A stretch of 64,000 bases of DNA from JAJPXI01 sp051867655 (GTDB taxonomy: Bacteria > Bacillota > Clostridia > Oscillospirales > Oscillospiraceae): positions 103,778 through 167,777 of the forward strand of contig JBJDYV010000020.1 of the NCBI GenBank assembly GCA_051867655.1. Reading direction: 5' to 3'. The notes beneath the pieces are model-generated. The model was given only the letters and a program-made list of their open reading frames with translations. It was not told the origin of the DNA and made no database searches. Positions 41,945 to 51,381 of the stretch are shown piece after piece (position 1 is the first letter of the stretch; the number at the start of each line of letters is the position of its first letter). Position numbers and translations under genes: made by a program.

Positions 41945-43270
41945 GTGATACAGACCATCCGCAACGCCTGGAAGATCCCCGAGCTGAAGCGCAAGATGCT
42001 CTTTGTCCTCTTCGCCCTGCTCATCTTCCGTTTGGGCTCCGCGATCCCCGTGCCTTTCATCAACAGTGCAATGCTGTCGTCTCAGCTGGCGTCCGCTTCG
42101 GGCACGATCTTCGGCCTGATCAACGTCATGAGCGGCGATGCCTTCTCCCGGGCCACGGTGTTCGCTCTGTCCATCCAGCCCTATATTAACAGCTCCATCA
42201 TTATCCAGCTGCTGACCGTGGCCATCCCCGCTCTGGAGCGGATGGCCAAGGAGGGCGGCGAGGAGGGCCGCAAGAAGATTGCCGCCATCACCCGCTATGC
42301 CACCGTGCTGATCGCTCTGGTCCAGGCCTTTGGCTACTACACGTTGATCAAGAGCTACGGCCTGATCACCGTGCCCGAGGGCTACGGCGTGTGGGGCGCC
42401 ATCGTCATCATCGCTTCCTTTACCGCCGGCTCCGCCTTCCTGATGTGGCTGGGCGAGCAGATCACCGAGTTCGGTGTGGGCAACGGTATCTCCGTTATCC
42501 TGTTCGCCGGCATCGTCTCCCGTGTGCCCTCCATGGTGCTCACTCTGTGGAACGGCGCCAAGGCTTCTCTGGGCAAGGCAGTGGCTCCCGGCTACTCCGC
42601 CATCCCCCTCTGGGCCATCCCGCTGCTCGTTATCGGCATGCTGGCTATCGTTATGCTCATTGTCTTTGTGTCTGACGCGGAGCGCCGCATCCCTGTCCAG
42701 TACGCCAAGCGCGTGGTGGGCCGGAAGATGTACGGCGGCCAGTCCAGCCACATCCCCATGAAGGTGAACATGAGCGGCGTTATGCCCATCATCTTCGCCC
42801 AGTCCATCGCCTCCATCCCCGCCACCATCGGCATGTTTGTGCCGTCCGCGCAGACGGAGGGCAGCGGCTGGAACACCTTCCTGAAGATCTTCGATTCCAG
42901 CGGCGCGGTCTACTGTGTCGTCTACTTCCTGCTGATTCTCGGCTTCAGCTACTTCTATGCGACCATCCAGTTCAATCCCATTGAGGTGGCCAACAACCTG
43001 AAGAAGAACGGCGGCTTTGTGCCCGGCTTCCGTCCCGGCAAGCCCACCGCGGACTTCATCAGCAAGGTTCTGAGCAAGATCACCCTGTTCGGCGCGATCT
43101 ATCTGGCGGTCATCGCCATCGTGCCCATCGTTGTGACCGGCGTGATGGGCCTGTCCAACCTGTCCATCGGCGGCACCTCCGTCATCATCGTTGTCGGTGT
43201 TGCTCTGGAGACCGTCAAGCAGTTGGAAGCTCAGATGCTCATGCGCCACTACAAGGGTTTCCTTGAGTAA
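41945..43270 (+). CDS. secY: Preprotein translocase subunit SecY
   Basis: A 441-aa ten-helix channel protein of the Sec translocon (first gate segment FRLGSAIPVPFI, plus RIPVQYAKRVVGRK). GTG start directly after the rplO stop, so translation is coupled. Usual position between rplO and adk. Confidence 0.98.
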   Translation: MIQTIRNAWKIPELKRKMLFVLFALLIFRLGSAIPVPFINSAMLSSQLASASGTIFGLINVMSGDAFSRATVFALSIQPYINSSIIIQLLTVAIPALERMAKEGGEEGRKKIAAITRYATVLIALVQAFGYYTLIKSYGLITVPEGYGVWGAIVIIASFTAGSAFLMWLGEQITEFGVGNGISVILFAGIVSRVPSMVLTLWNGAKASLGKAVAPGYSAIPLWAIPLLVIGMLAIVMLIVFVSDAERRIPVQYAKRVVGRKMYGGQSSHIPMKVNMSGVMPIIFAQSIASIPATIGMFVPSAQTEGSGWNTFLKIFDSSGAVYCVVYFLLILGFSYFYATIQFNPIEVANNLKKNGGFVPGFRPGKPTADFISKVLSKITLFGAIYLAVIAIVPIVVTGVMGLSNLSIGGTSVIIVVGVALETVKQLEAQMLMRHYKGFLE

Positions 43271-43285
43271 TCAGAGGTGAGTGGA

Positions 43286-43918
43286 ATGAAGCTGATCCTT
43301 TTGGGCGCCCCCGGCGCCGGGAAAGGCACGCAGGCTGACATCCTCAGCCAGCGCCTGAACATCCCCACCATTTCCACCGGCAACATCCTGCGCGCCGCCG
43401 TCAAGAACGGCACTCCCGTGGGCCTGAAGGCCAAGGAGTATATGGACGCGGGCAAGCTGGTTCCCGACGAGGTCATCATCGGCATCGTGGCTGAGCGCCT
43501 GGCCGAGACCGACTGCGCCAACGGCTACATCCTGGACGGCGTGCCCCGCACCATCGCCCAGGCTGAGGCCCTGGAGGAGAAGGGTATCACCTTTGATACC
43601 GTGCTCTCTCTGGAGATCTCCGACGAAGAGATCATCGAGCGCATGGGCGGACGGCGCGCCTGCACCGCCTGCGGCGCCACCTACCATGTGGTGTCCGCTC
43701 CCCCCAAGACCGAGGGCAAGTGCGACAAGTGCGGCGCCGACCTGGTCCTGCGCGACGACGACAAGCCGGAGACGGTCAAGAACCGCCTGACGGTCTACCA
43801 CACCGAGACCGAGCCCCTGAAGGACTTCTACGCCAAGCGGGGCAATCTGAAATCGGTGGACAATCAGCCCACCATCGAGGCCACTACCAAGGCGGTCCTC
43901 GAAGTACTGGGGATCTGA
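43286..43918 (+). CDS. adk: Adenylate kinase
   Basis: A 210-aa nucleotide kinase (AMP + ATP to 2 ADP). P-loop GAPGAGKGTQ at 7-16. The long LID carries a zinc site: CTACGATYHVV and CDKCGADL supply four cysteines, as in many Gram-positive Adks. ATG 43286 is preferred over GTG 43277 because MKLILLGAPGAGKGTQ is the family start and GAGGTG lies upstream. Confidence 0.97.
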   Translation: MKLILLGAPGAGKGTQADILSQRLNIPTISTGNILRAAVKNGTPVGLKAKEYMDAGKLVPDEVIIGIVAERLAETDCANGYILDGVPRTIAQAEALEEKGITFDTVLSLEISDEEIIERMGGRRACTACGATYHVVSAPPKTEGKCDKCGADLVLRDDDKPETVKNRLTVYHTETEPLKDFYAKRGNLKSVDNQPTIEATTKAVLEVLGI

Positions 43919-43922
43919 TTGT

Positions 43923-44702
43923 ATGGAAATGATTTCCCTGAAATCTCCGCGGGAGATTGAACACATGCGCCGCGCCGGGCGGATTACCGCGGCGGCCCGT
44001 GCTTTAGCGGGCAAACTGGTGAAGCCCGGCGTCACAACCCTTGAAATAGACCACGCGGTGCGCAAGTTTATCGAGGAACAGGGAGCCACGCCCTCCTTCC
44101 TGGGCTATGCGGGTTATCCCGGCTCGGCCTGTATCTCGGTCAACGACGAAGTCATCCACGGCATTCCGGGCCACCGGAGGCTGAAAGAGGGCGACATCGT
44201 CAGCGTGGACGTGGGAGCCTTCTTTGAAGGCTTTCACGGAGATTGCGCCGCGACCTTTCCCTGCGGAGAGGTCAGTCCGGAGGCCCTGCGTTTGATTCAG
44301 GTCACCCGCCAGAGCTTCTTTGAGGGCATTCAGTTTGCCCGTGCGGGCAAGCGCGTGTCCGACATTTCCCGTGGTGTGCAGCAGTATGCCGAGGCCAACG
44401 GCTGCTCCCTGGTGCGGGATTATGTGGGCCATGGGGTGGGGCGGAAGCTCCATGAATCCCCCGAGGTCCCCAACTTCTGCACCGAAGGACACCGGGCGAG
44501 CCCCCGGCTCCAGCCGGGCATGACCCTGGCGGTGGAGCCCATGGTCAATCTGGGCACCTGGGAAGTGCGGGTCCTGGAGGACGGCTGGACGGTGAAAACC
44601 GCCGACGGCGCCCTGGCGGCCCACTACGAAAACACCATTCTCATCACCGACGGCGAACCGGAGATCCTCACCGCCTGCGAGGAAGATTCCCCATGGATCT
44701 AA
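43923..44702 (+). CDS. map: Methionine aminopeptidase type I
   Basis: A 259-aa metalloenzyme removing initiator Met. Metal ligands are in SVDVGAFFEGFHGDCAATF (two Asp), GHGVGRKLHE (His) and VEPMV plus ENTILIT (Glu residues). Its end overlaps the KOW-protein start by ten bases. Confidence 0.97.
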   Translation: MEMISLKSPREIEHMRRAGRITAAARALAGKLVKPGVTTLEIDHAVRKFIEEQGATPSFLGYAGYPGSACISVNDEVIHGIPGHRRLKEGDIVSVDVGAFFEGFHGDCAATFPCGEVSPEALRLIQVTRQSFFEGIQFARAGKRVSDISRGVQQYAEANGCSLVRDYVGHGVGRKLHESPEVPNFCTEGHRASPRLQPGMTLAVEPMVNLGTWEVRVLEDGWTVKTADGALAAHYENTILITDGEPEILTACEEDSPWI

Positions 44703-44983
44703 GGCGAGGAGATGTGGTTCGTTCCCTGGCCGGGCATGACAAAGGCGCGCTGTTCTGTGTCGTGGACACCGAAGGCAACTTTCTCCTGCTGGCCGACGGG
44801 AAAGAGCGAAAGCTCAATTCCCCCAAACGCAAGCGCCGGAAACACGCGCAGCGGGCGGGGTTGTCAGACCATCCGGTCCTCCTCCGCCTGCGGGCGGGGG
44901 AGCCGGTGGGCGACAGTGAAGTGCGGAGGGCGCTGGCCGCTTTCCGAGACGAGCGAAATCAACAGCAGTCAAGGAGGGAATGA
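44693..44983 (+). CDS. KOW domain RNA-binding protein (L14e/YmxH-like)
   Basis: A 96-aa basic protein, MDLRRGDVVRSLAGHDKGALFCVV being a KOW motif followed by a Lys/Arg-rich stretch (KRKRRKHAQRAG). Proteins of this type sit between map and infA in many Clostridia and are thought to bind RNA or the ribosome; the precise role is unknown to me. Confidence 0.85.
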   Translation: MDLRRGDVVRSLAGHDKGALFCVVDTEGNFLLLADGKERKLNSPKRKRRKHAQRAGLSDHPVLLRLRAGEPVGDSEVRRALAAFRDERNQQQSRRE

Positions 44984-44987
44984 CGCT

Positions 44988-45206
44988 TTGGCAAAGGACG
45001 ATATGATCGAGTTGGAGGGCGTCGTAACCGAGGCCCTGCCCAACACCACGTTCCACGTGGATATCGGCAATGGACACATTATTCTGGCCCACATCTCCGG
45101 CAAGCTGCGGATGAACTTTATCCGTATCCTGCCCGGCGACAAGGTCACAGTTCAAATGTCTCCGTACGACCTGACCCGCGGTCGGATCACCTGGAGAAGC
45201 AAGTAA
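44988..45206 (+). CDS. infA: Translation initiation factor IF-1
   Basis: A 72-aa OB-fold factor (AKDDMIELEGVVTEALPNTTFHVDIGNGHIILAHISGKLRMNFIRILPGDKV). It starts at TTG 44988, ten bases after AAGGAGG; the resulting N-terminus MAKDDMIE is canonical. Confidence 0.97.
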   Translation: MAKDDMIELEGVVTEALPNTTFHVDIGNGHIILAHISGKLRMNFIRILPGDKVTVQMSPYDLTRGRITWRSK

Positions 45207-45260
45207 AATCTAATCATCGCGCAAACGTTAGGCCCAACGGCTAACAGGAGGTATATTCAC

Positions 45261-45374
45261 ATGAAAGTCAGACCGTCTGTCAAGCCCATGTGCGAGAAGT
45301 GCAAGATCATCAAGCGCAAGGGCAAAGTTATGGTTATTTGCGAGAACCCCAAGCACAAGCAGAGACAAGGTTAA
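45261..45374 (+). CDS. rpmJ: 50S ribosomal protein L36
   Basis: A 37-aa zinc-ribbon protein: MKVRPSVKPMCEKCKIIKRK, then GKVMVICENPKHKQRQG, giving the CxxC...C...H zinc set. AGGAGG lies ten bases upstream. Too short for most length cut-offs but unmistakable and in its usual place between infA and rpsM. Confidence 0.98.
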   Translation: MKVRPSVKPMCEKCKIIKRKGKVMVICENPKHKQRQG

Positions 45375-45392
45375 AGGAGGGGCAACGAAAGT

Positions 45393-45761
45393 ATGGCACG
45401 TATTGCCGGCATTGACCTGCCGAAGAATAAGCGGGTGGAGATCGGTCTCACCTACATCTACGGCATTGGGCGCACCAGCGCCAACAAGATCCTGGCTGAG
45501 GCCGGGATCAACCCCGACACCCGCGTAAAGGACCTCACCGAGGCTGACGAAACCAAGCTGCGTGAGATCATCGGCCAGAGCTACACCGTGGAGGGCGACC
45601 TCCGCCGTGACGTGGCCCTGGATATCAAGCGCCTGACGGAGATCGGCTGCTACCGCGGCACCCGTCACCGCAAGGGCCTGCCCGTCCGTGGACAGCGCTC
45701 CAAGACCAACGCTCGTACCCGCAAGGGTCCCAAGCGCACCGTCGCCAATAAGAAGAAGTAA
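45393..45761 (+). CDS. rpsM: 30S ribosomal protein S13
   Basis: A 122-aa S13 (MARIAGIDLPKNKRVEIGLTYIYGIGRTSANKIL, RHRKGLPVRGQRSKTNARTRKGP), a head protein contacting tRNA and bridges. AAAGGAGG site. Confidence 0.98.
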   Translation: MARIAGIDLPKNKRVEIGLTYIYGIGRTSANKILAEAGINPDTRVKDLTEADETKLREIIGQSYTVEGDLRRDVALDIKRLTEIGCYRGTRHRKGLPVRGQRSKTNARTRKGPKRTVANKKK

Positions 45762-45775
45762 GGAGGGATATACAA

Positions 45776-46180
45776 ATGGCTACTGCTGCTAAGGGCAAGA
45801 AAGTTGTCCGCAAGCGCCGCGAGCGCAAGAACATTGAGAAGGGCCAGGTGCATATCCGCTCTTCCTTCAACAACACCATGGTCACCGTGACCGATATGGG
45901 CGGCAACGCCCTGTCCTGGGCCTCCTCCGGCGGCCTGGGCTTCCGCGGTTCCCGGAAATCCACTCCCTTTGCCGCGCAGACCGCTGCTGAGACTGCCGCC
46001 AAGGCCGCCATGGAGCAGTGCGGTCTGAAGACCGTCGAGGTCTACGTGAAGGGCCCCGGTTCCGGCCGTGAAGCCGCCATTCGTGCGCTGCAGGCTGTCG
46101 GCCTGGAGGTCACTCTGATCAAGGACGTGACCCCCATCCCCCACAACGGCTGCCGTCCGCCCAAGCGCCGCCGCGTGTAA
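45776..46180 (+). CDS. rpsK: 30S ribosomal protein S11
   Basis: A 134-aa S11 (HIRSSFNNTMVTVTDMGGNALSWASSGGLGFRGSRKSTPFAAQ) of the platform. AAGGAGG site. Confidence 0.98.
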   Translation: MATAAKGKKVVRKRRERKNIEKGQVHIRSSFNNTMVTVTDMGGNALSWASSGGLGFRGSRKSTPFAAQTAAETAAKAAMEQCGLKTVEVYVKGPGSGREAAIRALQAVGLEVTLIKDVTPIPHNGCRPPKRRRV

Positions 46181-46201
46181 GGAAAAGGAGGAGAAAGCAT
46201 T

Positions 46202-46813
46202 ATGGCTAAGAATATGCAGCCCATCGTGAAGCGCTGCCGCGCGTTGGGGATTTCTCCCGCCGTCATGGGCTATACCGGAAGCAGCAAGAGCGAGTCCATT
46301 CGCAACCCCGGCGCACAGCGCCGCGGCAAGAAGAGTGAGTACGCTCTGCAGCTGGCTGAGAAGCAGAAGGTCAAGTTCGTCTATGGCATTTTGGAGAAGC
46401 AGTTCCACATGTATTATGAAAAGGCCTCCCGTATGCCCGGCAAGACCGGCGAGAACCTGCTGGTCCTGGTGGAGCGCCGCCTGGACAACGTGGTTTACCG
46501 TCTGGGCTTTGCCAACACCCGCCGTGAGGCCCGCCAGATGGTCAGCCACAGCCACTTCACCGTCAACGGGAAGCGGGTCAACATCCCCTCCTACCTGGTG
46601 AAGGCCGGCGATGTGATCGAGGTTAAGGAGCAGAGCCGCTCCACCACCCGTTTCAAGGCCCTGACCGGGGAGGACGCCCCCAAGGTGCTGGTTCCCGAGT
46701 GGCTGGAGCGTGAGAAGAACGCCCTGAAGGGCACCGTTACCAGACTGCCTGTCCGCGCGGACGTGGATGTGCCCATCGAGGAGCACCTGATCGTCGAGCT
46801 GTATTCCAAGTAA
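46202..46813 (+). CDS. rpsD: 30S ribosomal protein S4
   Basis: A 203-aa S4 with S4 RNA-binding domain (RRLDNVVYRLGFANTRREARQMVSHSHFTVNGKRVNIPSY), a primary 16S binder. Encoded in the alpha operon here. The first CxxC-type zinc site of some S4 is absent. Confidence 0.98.
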   Translation: MAKNMQPIVKRCRALGISPAVMGYTGSSKSESIRNPGAQRRGKKSEYALQLAEKQKVKFVYGILEKQFHMYYEKASRMPGKTGENLLVLVERRLDNVVYRLGFANTRREARQMVSHSHFTVNGKRVNIPSYLVKAGDVIEVKEQSRSTTRFKALTGEDAPKVLVPEWLEREKNALKGTVTRLPVRADVDVPIEEHLIVELYSK

Positions 46814-46892
46814 GACAGCAACCCTCGGTAGTTTCATTTCAATCCAAGGTGGAAGGATTCTTCCGCCTACGCAAAAAGGAGGGTAACACGAT

Positions 46893-47840
46893 ATGGTAGA
46901 AATCGAGAAACCGCGCATTGAATGCATGGAAAACCTCGGTGACGACTCCTACGGCAAGTACGTGGTGGAGCCTCTGGAGCGCGGCTACGGCACCACTCTG
47001 GGCAACTCCCTGCGCCGCATTCTGCTCTCGTCCCTGCCCGGTACTGCGGTCACTTCCATCAAGATCGCCGGCGTTCAGCATGAGTTCTCCACCATCCCCG
47101 GGGTGAAGGAGGACGTGACGGAGATCGTCCTGAATGTAAAGGGCATCATCGCCAAGCTGCACAGCGAAGGTGTGAAGACCGTTTATATCGAGATGACCGG
47201 TGAGGGCGAAGTCACGGCCGGCGACATCAAAGCCGACGGCGAGGTCGAGGTGCTCAACCCTGAGCATCACATCGCCACACTGGGTCCCGACGCCAGCCTG
47301 AATATGGAACTGACTCTGTCCCACGGCCGCGGCTATGTCACGGCGGACCGGAACAAGCCGGCACAGTCCATTATCGGCGTCATCCCTGTGGATTCCATTT
47401 ATACTCCGGTCAAGAAGGTCAACTATACCGTGGAGAATACCCGTGTAGGTGACCTGACCGATTACGACCGGCTGACTCTGGAGGTGTGGACCAACGGGAC
47501 CATCTCCGCACGGGACGCTGTCAGCCTGGGCGCCCGGATCCTGGTGGATCACTTTGTCCTGTTCACCGACCTGTCCGAGACCATGGGCTCCAAGTCCACG
47601 GTGGTGGAGAAGGCCGAGACCCAGCGGGACAAGGTGCTGGAACTGACCATCGAGGAACTGGACCTGTCGGTGCGTTCCTTCAACTGCCTCAAGCGGGCCA
47701 ACATCAACACGGTGGAGGATCTGATCTCCAAGACCGAGGAAGAAATGATGAAGGTGCGCAATCTGGGCCGCAAGAGCCTGGAAGAGGTCATCAATAAGCT
47801 GGCGATGATGGGCCTGACCCTGGCCAGCGACGACAACTAA
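46893..47840 (+). CDS. rpoA: DNA-directed RNA polymerase subunit alpha
   Basis: A 315-aa alpha subunit. The N-terminal domain (LERGYGTTLGNSLRRILLSSLPGTAVTS) drives assembly; the C-terminal domain (LDLSVRSFNCLKRANINTVEDLISKTEEEMMKVRNLGRKSLEEV) contacts UP elements and activators. AAGGAGG site; 79-base gap after rpsD. Confidence 0.98.
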   Translation: MVEIEKPRIECMENLGDDSYGKYVVEPLERGYGTTLGNSLRRILLSSLPGTAVTSIKIAGVQHEFSTIPGVKEDVTEIVLNVKGIIAKLHSEGVKTVYIEMTGEGEVTAGDIKADGEVEVLNPEHHIATLGPDASLNMELTLSHGRGYVTADRNKPAQSIIGVIPVDSIYTPVKKVNYTVENTRVGDLTDYDRLTLEVWTNGTISARDAVSLGARILVDHFVLFTDLSETMGSKSTVVEKAETQRDKVLELTIEELDLSVRSFNCLKRANINTVEDLISKTEEEMMKVRNLGRKSLEEVINKLAMMGLTLASDDN

Positions 47841-47874
47841 CAGAAAGATTCCCCTGTAAAAAGGAGTGAGTAAC

Positions 47875-48216
47875 ATGTCCGGTAATCGTAAGCTTGGCAA
47901 GCCCACTGACCAGCGTATGGCCATGATGCGCGCCATGGTGACCTATCTGCTGGAGAACGGGCAGATCAAGACCACCGTTTCCCGCGCCAAGGAAGTGGCT
48001 CCTGTGGCGGAAAAGATGATCTCCCTGGCTAAGAAGAACGACCTGGCCTCTTACCGTCAGGCTCTGGCCTTCATCACCAAGGAGGACGTCGCCAAGAAGC
48101 TCTTTGATGAGATCGGTCCCAAGTATGAGAACCGCAGCGGCGGCTATACCCGCATCGTCCGCATCGGCCCCCGCCGCGGCGACGCGGCCGAGATGGCCTT
48201 CATCGAGCTGGTGTAA
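47875..48216 (+). CDS. rplQ: 50S ribosomal protein L17
   Basis: A 113-aa L17 (RKLGKPTDQRMAMMRAMVTYLLENGQIKTT, YTRIVRIGPRRGDAAEMAFIELV). ATG 47875 is chosen over GTG 47866 because AAGGAG is then eight bases away. Last gene of the run, closed by a strong terminator. Confidence 0.97.
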   Translation: MSGNRKLGKPTDQRMAMMRAMVTYLLENGQIKTTVSRAKEVAPVAEKMISLAKKNDLASYRQALAFITKEDVAKKLFDEIGPKYENRSGGYTRIVRIGPRRGDAAEMAFIELV

Positions 48217-48240
48217 TTAGACCAACGATCGACAAACAAA

Positions 48241-48284
48241 AACGCCTTGTATTCAGCCCTATGGTTGAATACAAGGCGTTTTTT
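48241..48284 (+). terminator. Terminator of the ribosomal operon (copy 1 of a repeated hairpin)
   Basis: AACGCCTTGTATTCA and TGAATACAAGGCGTT pair around a short loop, followed by TTTT. Almost the same hairpin recurs at 49665-49704. Confidence 0.92.
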
Positions 48285-48391
48285 GCTGCGTCCCGAATTC
48301 ATTCCGCCTGAAATTCATGAAACCATTTTCCTGTTTTCTGTGTTTAAATAGATGAAACGCGTTTTACAATCCCCGCGAAAGGAGAATGCCC

Positions 48392-48928
48392 GTGGAAGAT
48401 GAGGAACTTGTCAAGGGCCTGCGCCGGGGCGACACGGGAGCTTTGGAGACCCTGATCGCCCGGTATACCCCCTATGTCTCGGCAGTCATCGCCCGTATCC
48501 TGAAAGACCACCGGGAGGATTGGGAAGAGCTGACCGCGGATGTTTTTCTCGCAGTCTGGGACAACCGCGCAAAGCTGCGGACGGACCGGCTCAGAGGTTA
48601 CCTGGGCACGATTGCCCGGAATCGGGCCTTTAATTTTCTGCGCACGCGCCGGGAGAACCTGCCCCTGGAGGACGATGTCCTGACCATCGAGGGAGAGGAC
48701 AGTCCGGAAAAGCTGCTGGAATCCAGGGAGCTGTCCCGGATCCTGGACCGGGCCCTGGCCCAGCTGGGCGGCGAACAGCGGGAGCTGTTTGTCCGCCACT
48801 ATTACTACGGACAAACAGTGGCGGAGGCCGCGGCCTGCATGGGAGTGAACCTGTCAACCGCCAAGACCTGGCTGCGAAGAGGCCGGGAGACCCTGAAAAT
48901 TTGTTTGGAAAAAGAAGGCTGCGTATGA
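48392..48928 (+). CDS. ECF-type RNA polymerase sigma factor
   Basis: A 178-aa sigma-70 family protein with region 2 (LIARYTPYVSAVIARIL, DWEELTADVFLAVWDNRAKL, RGYLGTIARNRAFNFLR) and region 4 helix-turn-helix (QTVAEAAACMGVNLSTAKTWLRRGRETLK). GTG 48392 is chosen since AAGGAG is seven bases upstream; ATG 48386 lies one base from it. The TGA overlaps the ATG of the probable anti-sigma gene, the standard ECF arrangement. Confidence 0.88.
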   Translation: MEDEELVKGLRRGDTGALETLIARYTPYVSAVIARILKDHREDWEELTADVFLAVWDNRAKLRTDRLRGYLGTIARNRAFNFLRTRRENLPLEDDVLTIEGEDSPEKLLESRELSRILDRALAQLGGEQRELFVRHYYYGQTVAEAAACMGVNLSTAKTWLRRGRETLKICLEKEGCV

Positions 48929-49614
48929 ACCTGGAGATTTCGAAGCTGATGGATCACTATACGGATACAGAATTCTGCCCCCGGGAGGGGGAGTTTGTGG
49001 ACGCCGAAGCCGTGCGGGACCGGGTGCTGGCCCAGGCGGCGCCCACCCACCGGAAAAAGCGGTGGGCTGCAAAGGTGCTGCTGGTGGCCGCCGCCCTGGC
49101 GGCCTGCGTGGGCGTGGTGGCGGCGGGCCGCGCCATGGTCCGGTATGTCTCGCCCACAGGCGCGGTGCTGGCGGGTGGAGACGGCGTCTCCTACGCCAAG
49201 GGCAGCGAAGCGGAGCTGGTAGTACTGGAGGAGGGCCGCCTGTGGTTTGTGGCCGACGGCCAGCACGTCGATATCACCGACTTGGTGGATGAAAACACCG
49301 CCTACACTTACGTGGTCAGCGACCCGGACACCGGCGCGACCTCCAGCATCATCGCCGGCGGAACACCGGAGGATTTCGGCTGGTGTGAGATTTTCGAGGG
49401 GCCGGGCGCCGGCAGTATGGGCGGCGGCGAGAATTTTATCGTGAACTATGTCAATATGGATGGGGAACTGGTCAACTACAGTGACCTGAATATTCCCGAG
49501 GAGGAAGAAGTGGAATTCTTCCAAAACCATGAAATCACCCTTGTCCGGAAGGGCTGGTACGCGGACGGCCTGGTCAAACTGGGCCTGGGCGATCCCTATG
49601 GTCCTGTGGAATAA
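48925..49614 (+). CDS. Probable membrane-bound anti-sigma factor
   Basis: A 229-aa protein: a short cytoplasmic N-terminus (MNLEISKLMDHYTDTEFCP), one membrane helix (WAAKVLLVAAALAACVGVVAAG) near residues 50-71, and an acidic extracellular domain. The translational overlap (ATGA) with the ECF sigma and the topology suggest that it sequesters the sigma factor. No zinc HxxxCxxC motif is visible, so it is not a ZAS-type anti-sigma. The sensed signal is unknown. Confidence 0.7.
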   Translation: MNLEISKLMDHYTDTEFCPREGEFVDAEAVRDRVLAQAAPTHRKKRWAAKVLLVAAALAACVGVVAAGRAMVRYVSPTGAVLAGGDGVSYAKGSEAELVVLEEGRLWFVADGQHVDITDLVDENTAYTYVVSDPDTGATSSIIAGGTPEDFGWCEIFEGPGAGSMGGGENFIVNYVNMDGELVNYSDLNIPEEEEVEFFQNHEITLVRKGWYADGLVKLGLGDPYGPVE

Positions 49615-49664
49615 TCGTTGATCCGTGGGACGCCTTTTCGCCCGCCCAGCAAACATCTGAGCAA

Positions 49665-49704
49665 AACGCCTTGTATTCAGCCCCACGGCTGAATGCAAGG
49701 CGTT
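49665..49704 (+). terminator. Terminator hairpin (copy 2 of a repeated element)
   Basis: AACGCCTTGTATTCAGCC pairs with GGCTGAATGCAAGGCGTT (one mismatch); it is nearly identical to the hairpin at 48241 and ends the sigma/anti-sigma operon. Confidence 0.85.
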
Positions 49705-49729
49705 TGTGTGCGGAAAAAGAGAATGGCCC

Positions 49730-49758
49730 TTGCGGAAAGGCGCGGAATGCGGCATAAT
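49730..49758 (+). promoter_or_regulatory. Promoter of glpK
   Basis: TTGCGG (49730-49735), a 17-base spacer and CATAAT (49753-49758). Confidence 0.5.
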
Positions 49759-49806
49759 AGGAACTGTTGAGCGCGGCAAACGCCGCGCGGCGGAGGAGGA
49801 ACCGTT

Positions 49807-51297
<1,491 letters not shown>

Positions 51298-51315
51298 AAA
51301 AATTTAGCGTGAAGC

Positions 51316-51338
51316 GTTGAGAGAGAATCTCTCTCAAC
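51316..51338 (+). other. Hairpin between glpK and the FAD oxidoreductase
   Basis: GTTGAGAGA-GAATC-TCTCTCAAC: a 9-bp stem without a T-run; an attenuator or processing site at most. Confidence 0.5.
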
Positions 51339-51381
51339 CGATATTATTTGTGCCGCGTAAGCGGCGGAATGGAGGATCTCA

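Noticed and set aside
41357..43249. A 630-codon minus-strand frame opposite rplO-secY
   Set aside because: Shadow of the conserved L15 and SecY genes; no recognisable domain, repetitive Asp/Gly/His composition.
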